Assembly (NCBI RefSeq): GCF_002216795.1 | Contig: NZ_CP022316.1 | Coordinates: forward strand, 3,315,205-3,379,204 | Source: Brachybacterium avium | Lineage (GTDB): Bacteria; Actinomycetota; Actinomycetes; Actinomycetales; Dermabacteraceae | DNA: 64,000 nucleotides | Reading direction: 5' to 3' | Notes under the pieces: generated by a model | Database searches by the model: none | Told to the model about the DNA's origin: nothing | What the model saw: the letters and a program-made list of their open reading frames with translations, nothing else | Translations under genes and position numbers: made by a program | Part shown: positions 36,616 to 45,762 of the stretch, in pieces | Position numbering within the stretch: position 1 is the stretch's first letter | How the letters are laid out: every line of letters begins with the position of its first letter

Positions 36616-38324
36616 GCACCGAGACCACCGCCGCACCGAACACCTCGGTGCCGACGCGGTTCCAGGACGAGCGGCCGACGAATCTCGGCCGACAGTTCTT
36701 CAATCTTCTGACGACCACCGATCACAAGCTGATCGGCATGATGTACATGGGCATGGCGTTCATGTTCTTCGCGTTCGGCGGCCTGCTCGCGCTCGGCATC
36801 CGTGCCGAGCTCTGGGAAGCGGGACTGCAGGTCGTGGTCTCCAAGGACCAGTACAACCAGCTGTTCACGATGCACGGCACGATCATGCTGCTGATGTTCG
36901 GCACCCCGCTGTTCAACGGCTTCGCGAACTACCTGATCCCGCTCCAGATCGGCGCCGTGGACATGGCCTTCCCGCGCCTGAACATGTTCGCGTTCTGGAT
37001 CACCGGCTTCGGCTCGCTGATCGTGGTCTCCGGCTTCCTCACTCCGCAGGGTGCGGCCTCCTTCGGCTGGTTCGCCTACGCGCCGCTGTCGGACGCCACG
37101 TTCTCACCAGGCCTGGGTGGTGATCTATGGGTCTTCGGCTTGGCCTTGCAGGGCTTCGGCACGATCCTGGGCTCGGTCAACTTCATCACGACCATCCTGT
37201 GTATGCGCATGCCGGGTATGACCATGTTCCGGATGCCGATCTTCACCTGGAACGCGCTGATCACCGCAGTGCTGGTGCTGATGGCATTCCCGCCGCTGGC
37301 CTCCGCGCTGCTGGCCCTGGGAGCTGATCGTCGCTTCGACGCGAACATCTTCGATGCGGCCAACGGCGGGCCGGTGCTGTGGCAGCACCTGTTCTGGTTC
37401 TTCGGCCACCCCGAGGTCTACATCCTCGCCCTGCCGTTCTTCGGCATCGCCACCGAGATCATCCCCGTGTTCTCGCGCAAGCCGATCTTCGGCTACAAGA
37501 CGCTGGTCGGCGCGACGATCGCGATCGCGGCTCTCTCCGTCACCGTGTGGGCGCACCACATGTACTCCACCGGTGCGGTGATGCTGGACTTCTTCGCGTT
37601 CATGTCGATGACGATCGCGGTGCCCACGGGCGTGAAGTTCTTCAACTGGATCGGCACGATGTGGCGAGGCTCGGTGACCTTCGATACGCCGATGCTCTTC
37701 ACCCTCGGCTTCCTCACCACCTTCATCTTCGGTGGCCTGACCGGCGTCATCCTCTCCTCGCCGATCCTCGACTTCATCGTCACGGACACGTACTTCGTGG
37801 TGGCCCACTTCCACTACGTCATGGCGGCGACCGTGATGTTCGAGATGTTCGCCGGATTCTACTTCTGGTGGCCGAAGATGTTCGGGTACAAGCTCAACGA
37901 GGGCCTCGGCAAGCTCCACTTCTGGCTCCTCGCCATCGGCTTCCACATGACCTTCCTGATCCAGCACTGGCTCGGTGTCGCCGGCGCCCCCCGCCGCTAC
38001 GTGAACTACCTCGCGGAGGACGGCTACGACTGGATGAACCAGATCTCCACGATCGGCGCAGTCATCACCGGCATCTCTACTCTGCCGTTCCTGCTCAACG
38101 TGGTCCTGACCCACCTCAAGGGCAAGAAGATCGAGGTCGACGACCCGTGGGGCTATGGCGCATCCCTCGAGTGGGCGACCACCTGCCCGCCGCCCCGTCA
38201 CAACTTCCATTCGCTGCCTCGCGTGCGATCCGAGCGTCCCGCCTTCGATCTCCACCACCCGGAGGTTGCGCTGCAGGACCACATGCTCGCGGAAGAGCCC
38301 GCCCTGAACCCTAGGACGAACTGA
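36612..38324 (+). CDS. ctaD: Cytochrome c oxidase subunit I (aa3 type)
   Basis: 570 aa, GTG overlapping the ctaC stop. Twelve membrane segments. Heme a ligand His in [12 protein letters not shown]; CuB/Tyr site in [15 protein letters not shown]; the HH pair in [10 protein letters not shown]; heme ligands in [12 protein letters not shown]. Reduces O2 and pumps protons. Confidence 0.97.
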   Translation: MSTETTAAPNTSVPTRFQDERPTNLGRQFFNLLTTTDHKLIGMMYMGMAFMFFAFGGLLALGIRAELWEAGLQVVVSKDQYNQLFTMHGTIMLLMFGTPLFNGFANYLIPLQIGAVDMAFPRLNMFAFWITGFGSLIVVSGFLTPQGAASFGWFAYAPLSDATFSPGLGGDLWVFGLALQGFGTILGSVNFITTILCMRMPGMTMFRMPIFTWNALITAVLVLMAFPPLASALLALGADRRFDANIFDAANGGPVLWQHLFWFFGHPEVYILALPFFGIATEIIPVFSRKPIFGYKTLVGATIAIAALSVTVWAHHMYSTGAVMLDFFAFMSMTIAVPTGVKFFNWIGTMWRGSVTFDTPMLFTLGFLTTFIFGGLTGVILSSPILDFIVTDTYFVVAHFHYVMAATVMFEMFAGFYFWWPKMFGYKLNEGLGKLHFWLLAIGFHMTFLIQHWLGVAGAPRRYVNYLAEDGYDWMNQISTIGAVITGISTLPFLLNVVLTHLKGKKIEVDDPWGYGASLEWATTCPPPRHNFHSLPRVRSERPAFDLHHPEVALQDHMLAEEPALNPRTN

Positions 38325-38325
38325 C

Positions 38326-38742
38326 ATGAGAACAAGCGCAAAGATCTTCTGGATCCTGGGAGTCTTCTTCCTGGTCGTGGCGATCGTCTACGGATTCCTC
38401 ACCTATCGGTATGAGCCGCTCGGCATCGAGACCGTCGGCTTCCCCGCGGTCATCGCGCTGTCGGGCCTCGGCTTCATGATCGCGATGGCGCTGACCCTCG
38501 CGCTGCGCAAACACGATCAGGACGCCTCGGACGACCTGGAGGGCGAGGTCTCCGAATCCGCCGGTGTGCAGGGAAGCTTCGCCCCCTACAGCTGGGCACC
38601 GCTCTGGCTGGCTACCGGAGCCGCGCTGTGCTTCCTCGGCGTGGCCGCCGGGTGGTGGATCTTCGCCTTCGGCATCCTCTTCGCCATCTACGGTCTTCTC
38701 AGCTGGGTGCTGGAGTTCTCCACCGGTCAGCACGCGCACTGA
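38326..38742 (+). CDS. ctaF: Actinobacterial cytochrome c oxidase subunit IV
   Basis: 138 aa, starting one base after the ctaD stop. Four hydrophobic segments (WILGVFFLVVAIVYGFL, FPAVIALSGLGFMIAMAL, WLATGAALCFLGVAAG, WIFAFGILFAIYGLLSWVLEF), the known layout of CtaF, a structural subunit of the bc1–aa3 supercomplex. Confidence 0.94.
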   Translation: MRTSAKIFWILGVFFLVVAIVYGFLTYRYEPLGIETVGFPAVIALSGLGFMIAMALTLALRKHDQDASDDLEGEVSESAGVQGSFAPYSWAPLWLATGAALCFLGVAAGWWIFAFGILFAIYGLLSWVLEFSTGQHAH

Positions 38743-38782
38743 GCTGACAGCACACGGGCGGCCTCCTCGGCCCTCCGTCGTA

Positions 38783-38815
38783 CAGGCCCCGCATCGTTCA
38801 TCGATGCGGGGCCTG
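38783..38815 (+). terminator. Terminator of the ctaCDF operon
   Basis: Perfect 14-bp stem (caggccccgcatcg and complement) with a TTCAT loop, followed by TTGCT. Confidence 0.85.
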
Positions 38816-38895
38816 TTGCTCTCTGCCCGTCGATGCTCCTCGAGCAGCTGCATGCCGTGACCAGATCCAGACTCGACGATGCACGTATGAAATGC

Positions 38896-38926
38896 GCTGT
38901 AAGGGCCGCTACAGCCGTCAGCTGTA
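38896..38926. promoter_or_regulatory. Alternating inverted half-sites, possible repressor operator
   Basis: GCTGTA (38896), TACAGC (38910) and GCTGTA (38921) alternate in orientation; the last two form a 7-bp inverted repeat with a 5-base spacer. Regulator and target are unknown. Confidence 0.35.
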
Positions 38927-39100
38927 GTTATGTCGACGAAGACTTGTGCGTTCACGCGTGCGGCGGAGGCGTCATCCCCGCTGGGCGGCCACGATCTTCG
39001 GCTGCTCGTCGGCGCAGTGCTAGCGTGAAGCTCCGCAACCGCAGCCCTGGTCATGCCCCGTCCAGCCATCCTGCGGCGATCGACTCGAGGGGAGACGTCC

Positions 39101-39376
39101 ATGATCGGCAGCGCCAAGAGCCCGGTGGAGCGCGCCGAGAAGCAGCTGCTCCGCCTCTTCCCCGACGATCCGGATCTCCTCGTGGCTACGGCCTGGGCGA
39201 CCGAGACGCTGCGCAGTCAGGAGCTGGACCCCTCCGCATCGCCGCTCCGCTCCCTGCGTGCGCTGCGACGCGCCGACCGCCGCCTCGGCGCGGCGGCAGC
39301 ACGCTATCTGGTCGAGGCGGCCGCAGGGCGGCCCCCGGTGAGCCGGCGTCGTCCGGCACCGCCCACTGCGCAGTGA
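39101..39376 (+). CDS. Small helical protein of unknown function
   Basis: 91 aa from ATG 39101, with AGGGGAG eight bases upstream. Helical, with the motif VERAEKQLLRLFPDDPDLLVATAWA and a basic Arg/Pro-rich tail. No domain recognised. It stands alone between the cta and qcr gene groups. The ribosome site and coding pattern support a real gene, but it could be wrong. Confidence 0.5.
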   Translation: MIGSAKSPVERAEKQLLRLFPDDPDLLVATAWATETLRSQELDPSASPLRSLRALRRADRRLGAAAARYLVEAAAGRPPVSRRRPAPPTAQ

Positions 39377-39585
39377 TGCCGGGAAGGGTGCCGGCTGCGG
39401 ATGCGCTCTCGCACCATGGGCGCTCCTGCACGGAGACTCCGAGGAAGGGAGCTCCCGGGACCCTTCTGGACCGGTGAGGGGGCTCCTGGGCGGCCGCGGC
39501 ACCGCTATGGGCGGTGGGGAGTGGGGGAGTGGGCGTCGGCTCGCTGCACTGCGCGTCCGGAGCCGATGCGGCGGCAGACAGAAGA

Positions 39586-39628
39586 GGGACGGGCCCCGGG
39601 AGAGGAATCCTCTCCCGGGGCCCGTCCC
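39586..39628 (-). terminator. Terminator of the ctaE–qcrCAB operon
   Basis: Very long perfect inverted repeat (about 20 bp per arm, gggacgggccccgggagagg and complement) 29 bases beyond the qcrB stop. Confidence 0.85.
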
Positions 39629-39656
39629 CTGCGCGGTGGGTTCCGCGGCGGTCGAC

Positions 39657-41336
39657 TCAGTGCATGGCCATCTCGTACGGCGTGCGGTGGTCCCCGCCGG
39701 TCGCCTCGTCGATGACATGCTTCTCGTGGCCGGAGTGCTCGAGAGCCGCGCGCAGCTCGGCCGGGGTGACCGGCTCGATACGGTCCTTGAAGAAGAAGCT
39801 GGTCGCCTTCGCCCGCAGCGTGGAGACGCCCTTGCCGGCAGCCAGCGGACGGTAGTCGTCGTGCTGCACCAGGACCCAACGGTCGTGGTCGCTGAGCGGA
39901 GCATGGATCTCCAGCATCTCGCCGGTCCCCGTCCGGACCACGCGCGAGGTCTCCTCACCGTGGAGCGCCTTCTCCCGCCGCTGCCGCTGGAGCGACAGGC
40001 ACAGGCGTTTGGTGATGAAGAAGGCCAGTACCGGGACCACGAATATGCCGATGCGGAACGCCCATGTCAGGTCATTGATCGAGAGCTGCAGAGCGATGGC
40101 GATGAGGTCGTTCGTGGCCGCCAGCGCGAGGATCAGATAGACCATGAGCCAGGAGACGCCGAGGGCCGTGCGCACCGGGGCGTTGTACGGCAGATCGTTG
40201 AGGTGGTGCTCACGATCGTCGCCGGTGACCCAGGCCTCGATGAAGGGATACAGCGCCAGCGAGGCCAGCAGCAGTCCGTACACCGCGAACGGGATCAGCA
40301 TGTTCAGCGAGATCACGTAGCCGAAGATCGTGAACTCCCAACCCGGGATGAGGCGGAGTCCGCCGTCGGTCCAGAGCATGTACCAGTCCGGCTGGGAGCC
40401 GGCCGAGACGGGGGAGGGATCGTAGGGGCCGTAGACCCACACGGCGTTGATCGAGGTCGTCGCGGAGATCAGCGTGATGATGCCGAAGACCAGGAAGAAG
40501 AAGCCGCCGGCCTTGGCTGCGTACACCGGGAACACCGGGAAGCCGACCACGTTGCGCTCGGTGCGACCGGGCCCGGGGTACTGGGTGTGCTTGTGCAGCA
40601 CCAGCAGCACGAGGTGGATGCCGATCAGCCCGAGGATCATCGCGGGCACGAGCAGGATGTGGATCGTGAACAGGCGCGGGATGATGTCGGTGCCGGGGAA
40701 CTCGCCGCCGAACAGGAGCATCGAGAGGTAGGTGCCGACGATAGGCATCGCCTTCATCAGTCCGTCGATGATCCGGACACCGTTGCCGGAGAGCACGTCG
40801 TCCGGGAGGGAGTAGCCGGAGAAGCCGGCGACCATGCCCAGGACCATGAGGGTGAAGCCGACGAGCCAGTTCAGCTCGCGCGGTTTGCGGAAGGCGCCGG
40901 TGAAGAACACTCGGAACATGTGCACGAAGATCGCGACCATGAACACCAGGCACGCCCAGTGGTGCATCTGGCGGAAGAGCAGCCCGCCGCGCAGCTCGAA
41001 GGAGATCTGGAGGACCGACTCGTAGGCCCTCGACATCGTCTCGCCCTGCAGCGCCTCGTACGGACCGCTGTACACGACCTCCTCCATGGAGGGGTCGAAG
41101 AACATGGTGAGGAAGGTGCCCGAGATCAGCAGGATCACGAAGCTGTAGAGCGCGACCTCGCCGAACATGAACGACCAGTGGTCGGGGAAGATCTTGCGGG
41201 CCATGAACTTGACAAGGCCGCCGCCGGAGACGCGCTGGTCGAGCCAGTCGCCGCCTACTGCGCCGAGCTTGTAGACGCGGGAGCTGTCCCCGTCGGCGGA
41301 AGCCTGCTTCCGGGTGCTGGGAGTCGTGGTCGTCAT
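39657..41336 (-). CDS. qcrB: Cytochrome bc1 complex cytochrome b subunit
   Basis: 559 aa from ATG 41336, starting MTTTTPSTRKQASADG. Membrane segments carry the b-heme ligands (FRQMHHWACLVFMVAIFVHM and a second His pair in FTIHILLVPAMILGLIGIHL). The Q-site loop (PGTD) and the PYDPSPVSAGSQPDWYM loop are present. About 130 extra C-terminal residues are cytosolic, as in actinobacterial QcrB. A longer open frame to 42476 arises only because of a frameshift in qcrA; the two are separate genes. Confidence 0.96.
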   Translation of the reverse strand: MTTTTPSTRKQASADGDSSRVYKLGAVGGDWLDQRVSGGGLVKFMARKIFPDHWSFMFGEVALYSFVILLISGTFLTMFFDPSMEEVVYSGPYEALQGETMSRAYESVLQISFELRGGLLFRQMHHWACLVFMVAIFVHMFRVFFTGAFRKPRELNWLVGFTLMVLGMVAGFSGYSLPDDVLSGNGVRIIDGLMKAMPIVGTYLSMLLFGGEFPGTDIIPRLFTIHILLVPAMILGLIGIHLVLLVLHKHTQYPGPGRTERNVVGFPVFPVYAAKAGGFFFLVFGIITLISATTSINAVWVYGPYDPSPVSAGSQPDWYMLWTDGGLRLIPGWEFTIFGYVISLNMLIPFAVYGLLLASLALYPFIEAWVTGDDREHHLNDLPYNAPVRTALGVSWLMVYLILALAATNDLIAIALQLSINDLTWAFRIGIFVVPVLAFFITKRLCLSLQRQRREKALHGEETSRVVRTGTGEMLEIHAPLSDHDRWVLVQHDDYRPLAAGKGVSTLRAKATSFFFKDRIEPVTPAELRAALEHSGHEKHVIDEATGGDHRTPYEMAMH

Positions 41337-41340
41337 GGGA

Positions 41341-42416
41341 TCACTTGTCCTTGTGGATATTCCAGAAGCTGGGCCCGATCGGTTCGGTGAAATCACCGGG
41401 GGCGATGAGGTAACCCTCGTCGTCCACCTCGATCGGCAGCTGGGGAGCGGGCGGTGTGCCGGGCCGAAGATCACCTTGGCGCCGTCGGTGACGTCGAAGG
41501 TGGACTGGTGGCACGGGCAGAGCATGTGGTGGGTCTGCTGTTCGTAGAGGGCCACCGGGCAGCCCACATGGGTGCAGATCTTCGAGAAGGCGAGCACGCC
41601 TTCGACGCCCATCGAGGCGCTGTCCTCGTTCTTGGAGAGCTTCGGATCGATGCGGACGATCACCGCTGCGGCCTTGGCGCGCTCCTCGAGGAGGTAGGGC
41701 GTCTCCTCGGTGAGGCCCTCGGGCATCACGTGGAAGATCGAGTTCATGGCGACATCGGAGAGCTTGATCGGCGTGCCGTCGTGGTCGCGGGCGAGGCGCT
41801 GGCCGGGGTTGTGGCCCCAGAACGTGTGGTGGAGCTTGTTGCCCGGCAGCGGGCCCAGCGTGGACAGCGGCGCGAGCACCGCGATCGGCAGGGCGGTGAG
41901 CGAAGCGACCATCGCGGTGACGATCAGGGGGCGGCGGCCGATGCCGGACTCCTCCAGACCGTCGGTGATGATGCCTGCGGCGACATCGCGGGTCTCGTCG
42001 GAGCTGCGGATGTCATGGCGCTCCTCGACCATCTCCTCATCGGGCATGAGGGTCTTGGCCCAGTGGACCGCCGCCGCTCCGATGAAGAAGACCGCGATCG
42101 CCAGTCCGAGACCGGTGATCAGGTTGGACCACCACAGAGCGCTGGAGGAGCCCTGCTCGGCGAAGATGTTCGCTCCGGTCGGGGTGACCAGGAAGTAGGC
42201 CGCGATGAAGATCACGGAGCCCACGACACTGAGGAGGAACATGGCGGCGACGACGCGCTCGGCGCGCTTCTCCGCCGGCTTGGAGAGATCCGCCTGGCGG
42301 TGGACGTGGGGAGGCAGGCCCGGGTTCGGGAAGCCGCCGCCCTCCTTCGGAGCGACCGTGCTGAGGCCGCGGGACGAGGAGCTGCTGTCGGGAGTCGTGT
42401 TCATGCTCGTATTCAC
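41341..42416 (-). CDS. qcrA: Rieske iron-sulfur subunit QcrA (apparent frameshift)
   Basis: About 358 aa when repaired. GTG 42416 overlaps the qcrC stop (GTGA); ATG 42404 is an alternative. Three membrane segments precede the Rieske domain with cluster ligands in [13 protein letters not shown] and [10 protein letters not shown]. After FGPAHRPLP the frame is lost. One more C on the coding strand (plus-strand G run 41442-41445) restores [18 protein letters not shown] and the stop at 41341, four bases before the qcrB ATG. Without repair the frame runs into qcrB and mimics a fusion. Likely a sequence error. Confidence 0.92.
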
Positions 42417-43213
42417 TTGGCCTTCGCCCCCAGCCAGACTGCACAGCCCAGGAGCAGGGACAGGATGATGGTCCACGCGTACACGCCCTCGGTCACCGGG
42501 CCGAGCGACCCGAGCGAGATGCCGCCGGGGGAGCCGGTCTCCTCGAGGGTCTCGAGGTAGGTGATGACGTCACGCTTGTCGGAGGGAGAGAGGTTGTTGT
42601 CGTTGAAGACGGGCATGTTCTGCGGGCCGGTCTCCATCGCCTCGAAGACATGCCGGGGCTCGATCCCGATCACCGCAGGGGCGTACTTGCCGCGGGTCAG
42701 CGCACCGCCGGCACCGGCGGCGTTGTGGCACATGGCGCAGTTGATGCGGAAGATCTCGCCGCCCTTGGTGGCGTCTCCCTGGCTGGTGTCCAGCCACTCC
42801 TCGTCGGGAAGCGCGGGGCCGGGGCCCAGCGAGGCGACGTAGGCGGCCAGCTGCCGGGTCTGCTCGTCGGTCATCTGCGGGGGCTTGCGGGCCGCCTGCG
42901 CACCGGAGTGCTGCATCGGCATCCGGCCGGTGCCCACCTGGAAGTCGACGGCGGCGGCGCCGACACCGACCAGCGAGGGGCCGATCGTGCTGCCGTCGGC
43001 ATCGGTGAGGCCTTCTGCATTGCGACCGTGGCAGGTCGCGCAGTTGGCGAGGAACAGAGCCTCACCGGAGTCGACATCGTCCTGCGTGTAGGCCTCGGCC
43101 TGTGCCGTCTGCGGCTGCAGGGCCGCGAACAGCCCGCCGGTCGCGACGAGCGCGAGCAACAGGATCACGAGTAGCGCCATCGGGTGATGGCGACGTGCGG
43201 CGAGAGCCTTCAC
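42413..43213 (-). CDS. qcrC: Diheme cytochrome c subunit of the bc1 complex
   Basis: 266 aa from GTG 43213. N-terminal signal/anchor (MALLVILLLALVATGGLFAA), two c-type heme sites (CATCHG and CAMCHN) with methionine ligands further on, and a C-terminal membrane anchor. It replaces a soluble cytochrome c by passing electrons directly to the CuA site of CtaC. Confidence 0.96.
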   Translation of the reverse strand: MKALAARRHHPMALLVILLLALVATGGLFAALQPQTAQAEAYTQDDVDSGEALFLANCATCHGRNAEGLTDADGSTIGPSLVGVGAAAVDFQVGTGRMPMQHSGAQAARKPPQMTDEQTRQLAAYVASLGPGPALPDEEWLDTSQGDATKGGEIFRINCAMCHNAAGAGGALTRGKYAPAVIGIEPRHVFEAMETGPQNMPVFNDNNLSPSDKRDVITYLETLEETGSPGGISLGSLGPVTEGVYAWTIILSLLLGCAVWLGAKAK

Positions 43214-43301
43214 GGTTCGGACCTCGATTCGTGGAGGGGGCGGGCGGGGGAGGGGGATGCTGGGGAGAGACCGGGTGCGCTGACCGGGCCGTCGGCGGGG
43301 A

Positions 43302-44036
43302 TCAGAAGATGCTCCAGTCGAAGGTCACCTGGACCGCGTGGCCCGGGTCGCCGAGCGACATGATCGGGTCGAGCATGTACACGATGAAGAACAGCACGAT
43401 CCAGACCACGTCGACGAAGTGCCAGTAGTAGGAGATGCAGATCGCGGAGACCTGTTCGTGCGAGGTGAAGTTCTCTGCCGCGTAGGCACGCAGCAGCACC
43501 ATCAAGAAGGCGATCAACCCGCCGATCACGTGGATGCCGTGGAAGCCGGTGGAGAGGTAGAAGACCGAGCTGAACGGCGTGGACGACATCGTCACCCCGT
43601 GGTGGACGAGCTCGGTGTACTCGTAGGCCTGGCCCGAGACGAAGATCGCGCCGAGGATGAAGGTGAGGGTGTACCACTCGATCATCCCCCAGCCGCCGAT
43701 GTTGAAGATCGAGCCCTCGCGCCGCTTCCGGGGCTGGAACGCGGGCCCCCAGGGGAACCGGCCCTCTGCCATGAAGACACCGATCTGGCAGGTGACCGAG
43801 CTGAACACCAGGATCGAGGTGTTCACCAGGGCATAGCCGTGCGTGAACTTGGCTTCACCATCTGCGAAGGTGTCCGGCGCCATGGAGCGCAGGGTGAAGA
43901 ACATCGCGAACAGGCCACCGAAGAACATCAGCTCGCTCGCGAGCCAGACCAGTGTGCCGATCTGCGTCGGGTTCGGGCGGCCGACCGCTGGGGCGGCAGC
44001 GGCGGGGGGGCGCTCAGTCAGGGTCGCTGTAGTCAC
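43302..44036 (-). CDS. ctaE: Cytochrome c oxidase subunit III
   Basis: 244 aa from GTG 44036. Five membrane segments with the family motifs LASELMFFGGLFAMFF, STGFHGIHVIGGLIAF and YYWHFVDVVWIVLFF. First gene of the ctaE–qcrCAB operon. A CATAAT hexamer lies six bases before the GTG, which suggests a leaderless transcript. Confidence 0.95.
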   Translation of the reverse strand: MTTATLTERPPAAAAPAVGRPNPTQIGTLVWLASELMFFGGLFAMFFTLRSMAPDTFADGEAKFTHGYALVNTSILVFSSVTCQIGVFMAEGRFPWGPAFQPRKRREGSIFNIGGWGMIEWYTLTFILGAIFVSGQAYEYTELVHHGVTMSSTPFSSVFYLSTGFHGIHVIGGLIAFLMVLLRAYAAENFTSHEQVSAICISYYWHFVDVVWIVLFFIVYMLDPIMSLGDPGHAVQVTFDWSIF

Positions 44037-44042
44037 GTCACC

Positions 44043-44048
44043 ATTATG
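44043..44048 (-). promoter_or_regulatory. Probable -10 element of ctaE–qcrCAB
   Basis: CATAAT on the minus strand, then six bases (ggtgac) and the ctaE GTG. No clear -35. Confidence 0.45.
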
Positions 44049-44271
44049 TCGTGTCGTCAGATTCGGTGTGCCGGTACACGACGACCGAGCACATCGCGGG
44101 GCCTGCGCCCCGGGCGGACCGGATCAGCATATCCCTCCTGACGACGTGTCACGAACCAGGACACGCAACGGATCGTGCCAGGTGACCCGCACATGCGTGG
44201 CCGTGACCGTTCCGTGATCCGTTCCGTGAGCAGGTCGACGACTGAGGAGGCGGGGATGCGATGATTCGGTC

Positions 44272-45354
44272 ATGAGCGAGAACACCCCGACCTGGTCACA
44301 GATCACGTCGCGCCTCGTGCGCGGCGAGGAGCTGGAAGCGCCCGCGGCGTCCTGGGCGATGGATGAGGTCATGGCCGGGGCGGCTACTCCTGTGCAGCTC
44401 GCCGGCTTCCTGGTCGCGCTGCAGGCCAAGGGGGTCACCAGCGGCGAGCTCGAGGCGCTGGCCGATTCGATGATCGTCCACGCCCTCGCCGTGGACGCGC
44501 CGCGACAGGCGGTCGATATCGTCGGCACCGGCGGTGATCTCGCCCAGACCGTCAACATCTCGACCATGGCGTCGATGGTCATCGCCTCCACCGGCCGGAC
44601 GGTGGTCAAGCACGGGAACCGGGCCTCGACCTCGAAGTCCGGGTCTGCTGACGTGCTGGAAGCCCTGGGGGTGCGGCTGGACCTGCCGGTGAGCGACGTC
44701 GAGGAGCTGGTGGCCCGCATCGGCATGACCTTCCTCTTCGCGCAGGTGTTCCACCCCTCGATGAAGTTCGCGGCGGAGGCCCGCCGCGGCCTGGGCATCC
44801 CCACCGTGATGAACATCCTCGGCCCGATCACCAATCCCGCCCGGCCGTTGGCCAGTGCGGTCGGCGTCGCCGATCCCGTGATCGCGCCCACGGTCGCCGG
44901 GGTCTTCGCCTCCCGGGGCACCAGTGCCCTGGTATTCCGCGGTCAGGATGGTCTGGACGAGCTCACGGTCACCACGGTCTCGGATGTCTGGGAGGTCCGC
45001 GGCGGGCAGGTGCGCGTGCACGAACTGGACCCGGCGACGCTGCTGGGCGTGCCGCGCAGCGGCCACGACTGCCTGCAGGGCGGCAGTGCGGAGGAGAACG
45101 CTCAGGTGGCCCGCGACCTCTACGCCGGTATCCGCACCGGACGGATGGGAGCGATCCGGGATGCGGTCCTGCTGAACGCCGCCGCCGGTGTGGTCGCCTT
45201 CGACGGGATCGGCGAGGACGCCGCCGACGGCTTCGAGGGGCGCTTCGCGACCGCCTACGAAGAGGTCGGCGCCGCGCTGGACTCCGGCCGCCCGGCCGCG
45301 CTCGTGGAGGATTGGGCGGCGGCTTCGCAGGAGGCTCTCGCCCGCCGCGGATGA
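44272..45354 (+). CDS. trpD: Anthranilate phosphoribosyltransferase
   Basis: 360 aa. Second step of tryptophan synthesis, transferring the phosphoribosyl group of PRPP to anthranilate. Motifs VGTGGDLAQTVNIST and KHGNRASTSKSGSADVLEAL are intact, with the later GLDELTVT. It is divergent from ctaE, the same pairing as in mycobacteria, and not in a trp operon. The 235-base gap before it holds both promoters. Confidence 0.96.
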   Translation: MSENTPTWSQITSRLVRGEELEAPAASWAMDEVMAGAATPVQLAGFLVALQAKGVTSGELEALADSMIVHALAVDAPRQAVDIVGTGGDLAQTVNISTMASMVIASTGRTVVKHGNRASTSKSGSADVLEALGVRLDLPVSDVEELVARIGMTFLFAQVFHPSMKFAAEARRGLGIPTVMNILGPITNPARPLASAVGVADPVIAPTVAGVFASRGTSALVFRGQDGLDELTVTTVSDVWEVRGGQVRVHELDPATLLGVPRSGHDCLQGGSAEENAQVARDLYAGIRTGRMGAIRDAVLLNAAAGVVAFDGIGEDAADGFEGRFATAYEEVGAALDSGRPAALVEDWAAASQEALARRG

Positions 45355-45431
45355 GCGGAGGCGAGATGCGGTGGCTCAGGCTCTGCTCTCCGCGCTGAGC
45401 CGCTGCTGCTGGCAGGCTCGCAGTACGCCGC

Positions 45432-45713
45432 TCAGCCGTCGATGCCGAGGTCGAAGGCGGCGTCGAGGTCCCGCTTCGAGTACGTCTTGAAGGCGATGTT
45501 CGTGGTGGTGTCCAGCACCCCGTCGACCCGGCTGAGCGCTCCGGCGATCACGGCGGCGAGGTCCTCGTGCGCCCGCACTCGGGCGACCGCGATCAGATCG
45601 ACATCGCCGGTGACGGAGTACACCTGCTCGATACCCTCGATGTCCACGATCTCCTGGGCGACCTCGGGGATACGGCTGGGCTCGACGACGATCGAGACGA
45701 TGGCGGTGATCAT
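45432..45713 (-). CDS. Stand-alone Lrp/AsnC ligand-binding domain protein
   Basis: 93 aa from ATG 45713 with AAGGAGA upstream. The whole protein is the alpha/beta ligand-binding (RAM) domain of Lrp/AsnC regulators, with the VTGDVDLIAVARV core. There is no DNA-binding helix-turn-helix. It may bind an amino acid and modulate other Lrp proteins. Ends at the AFDLGIDG tail. Confidence 0.9.
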   Translation of the reverse strand: MITAIVSIVVEPSRIPEVAQEIVDIEGIEQVYSVTGDVDLIAVARVRAHEDLAAVIAGALSRVDGVLDTTTNIAFKTYSKRDLDAAFDLGIDG

Positions 45714-45762
45714 GGAATCTCCTTCGACGGGGCGCCGGGCACGGCGGGTGTTCCCTGCGAGC

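Larger units (their letters stand above)
38743..39100. other. Intergenic region after ctaF
   Basis: 358 bases. It holds the ctaF terminator, a set of three alternating GCTGTA/TACAGC half-sites at 38896-38926, and no convincing coding frame. The half-sites are about 175 bases upstream of the small gene at 39101. Confidence 0.5.

Noticed and set aside
39657..42476. A 939-aa Rieske–cytochrome b fusion
   Set aside because: The joining frame is explained by one missing base; normal QcrA C-terminus, stop and QcrB start are present.
45363..45410. Hairpin after trpD as a terminator
   Set aside because: Only a 7-bp perfect stem with a 15-base loop and no T-tract; too weak to list.
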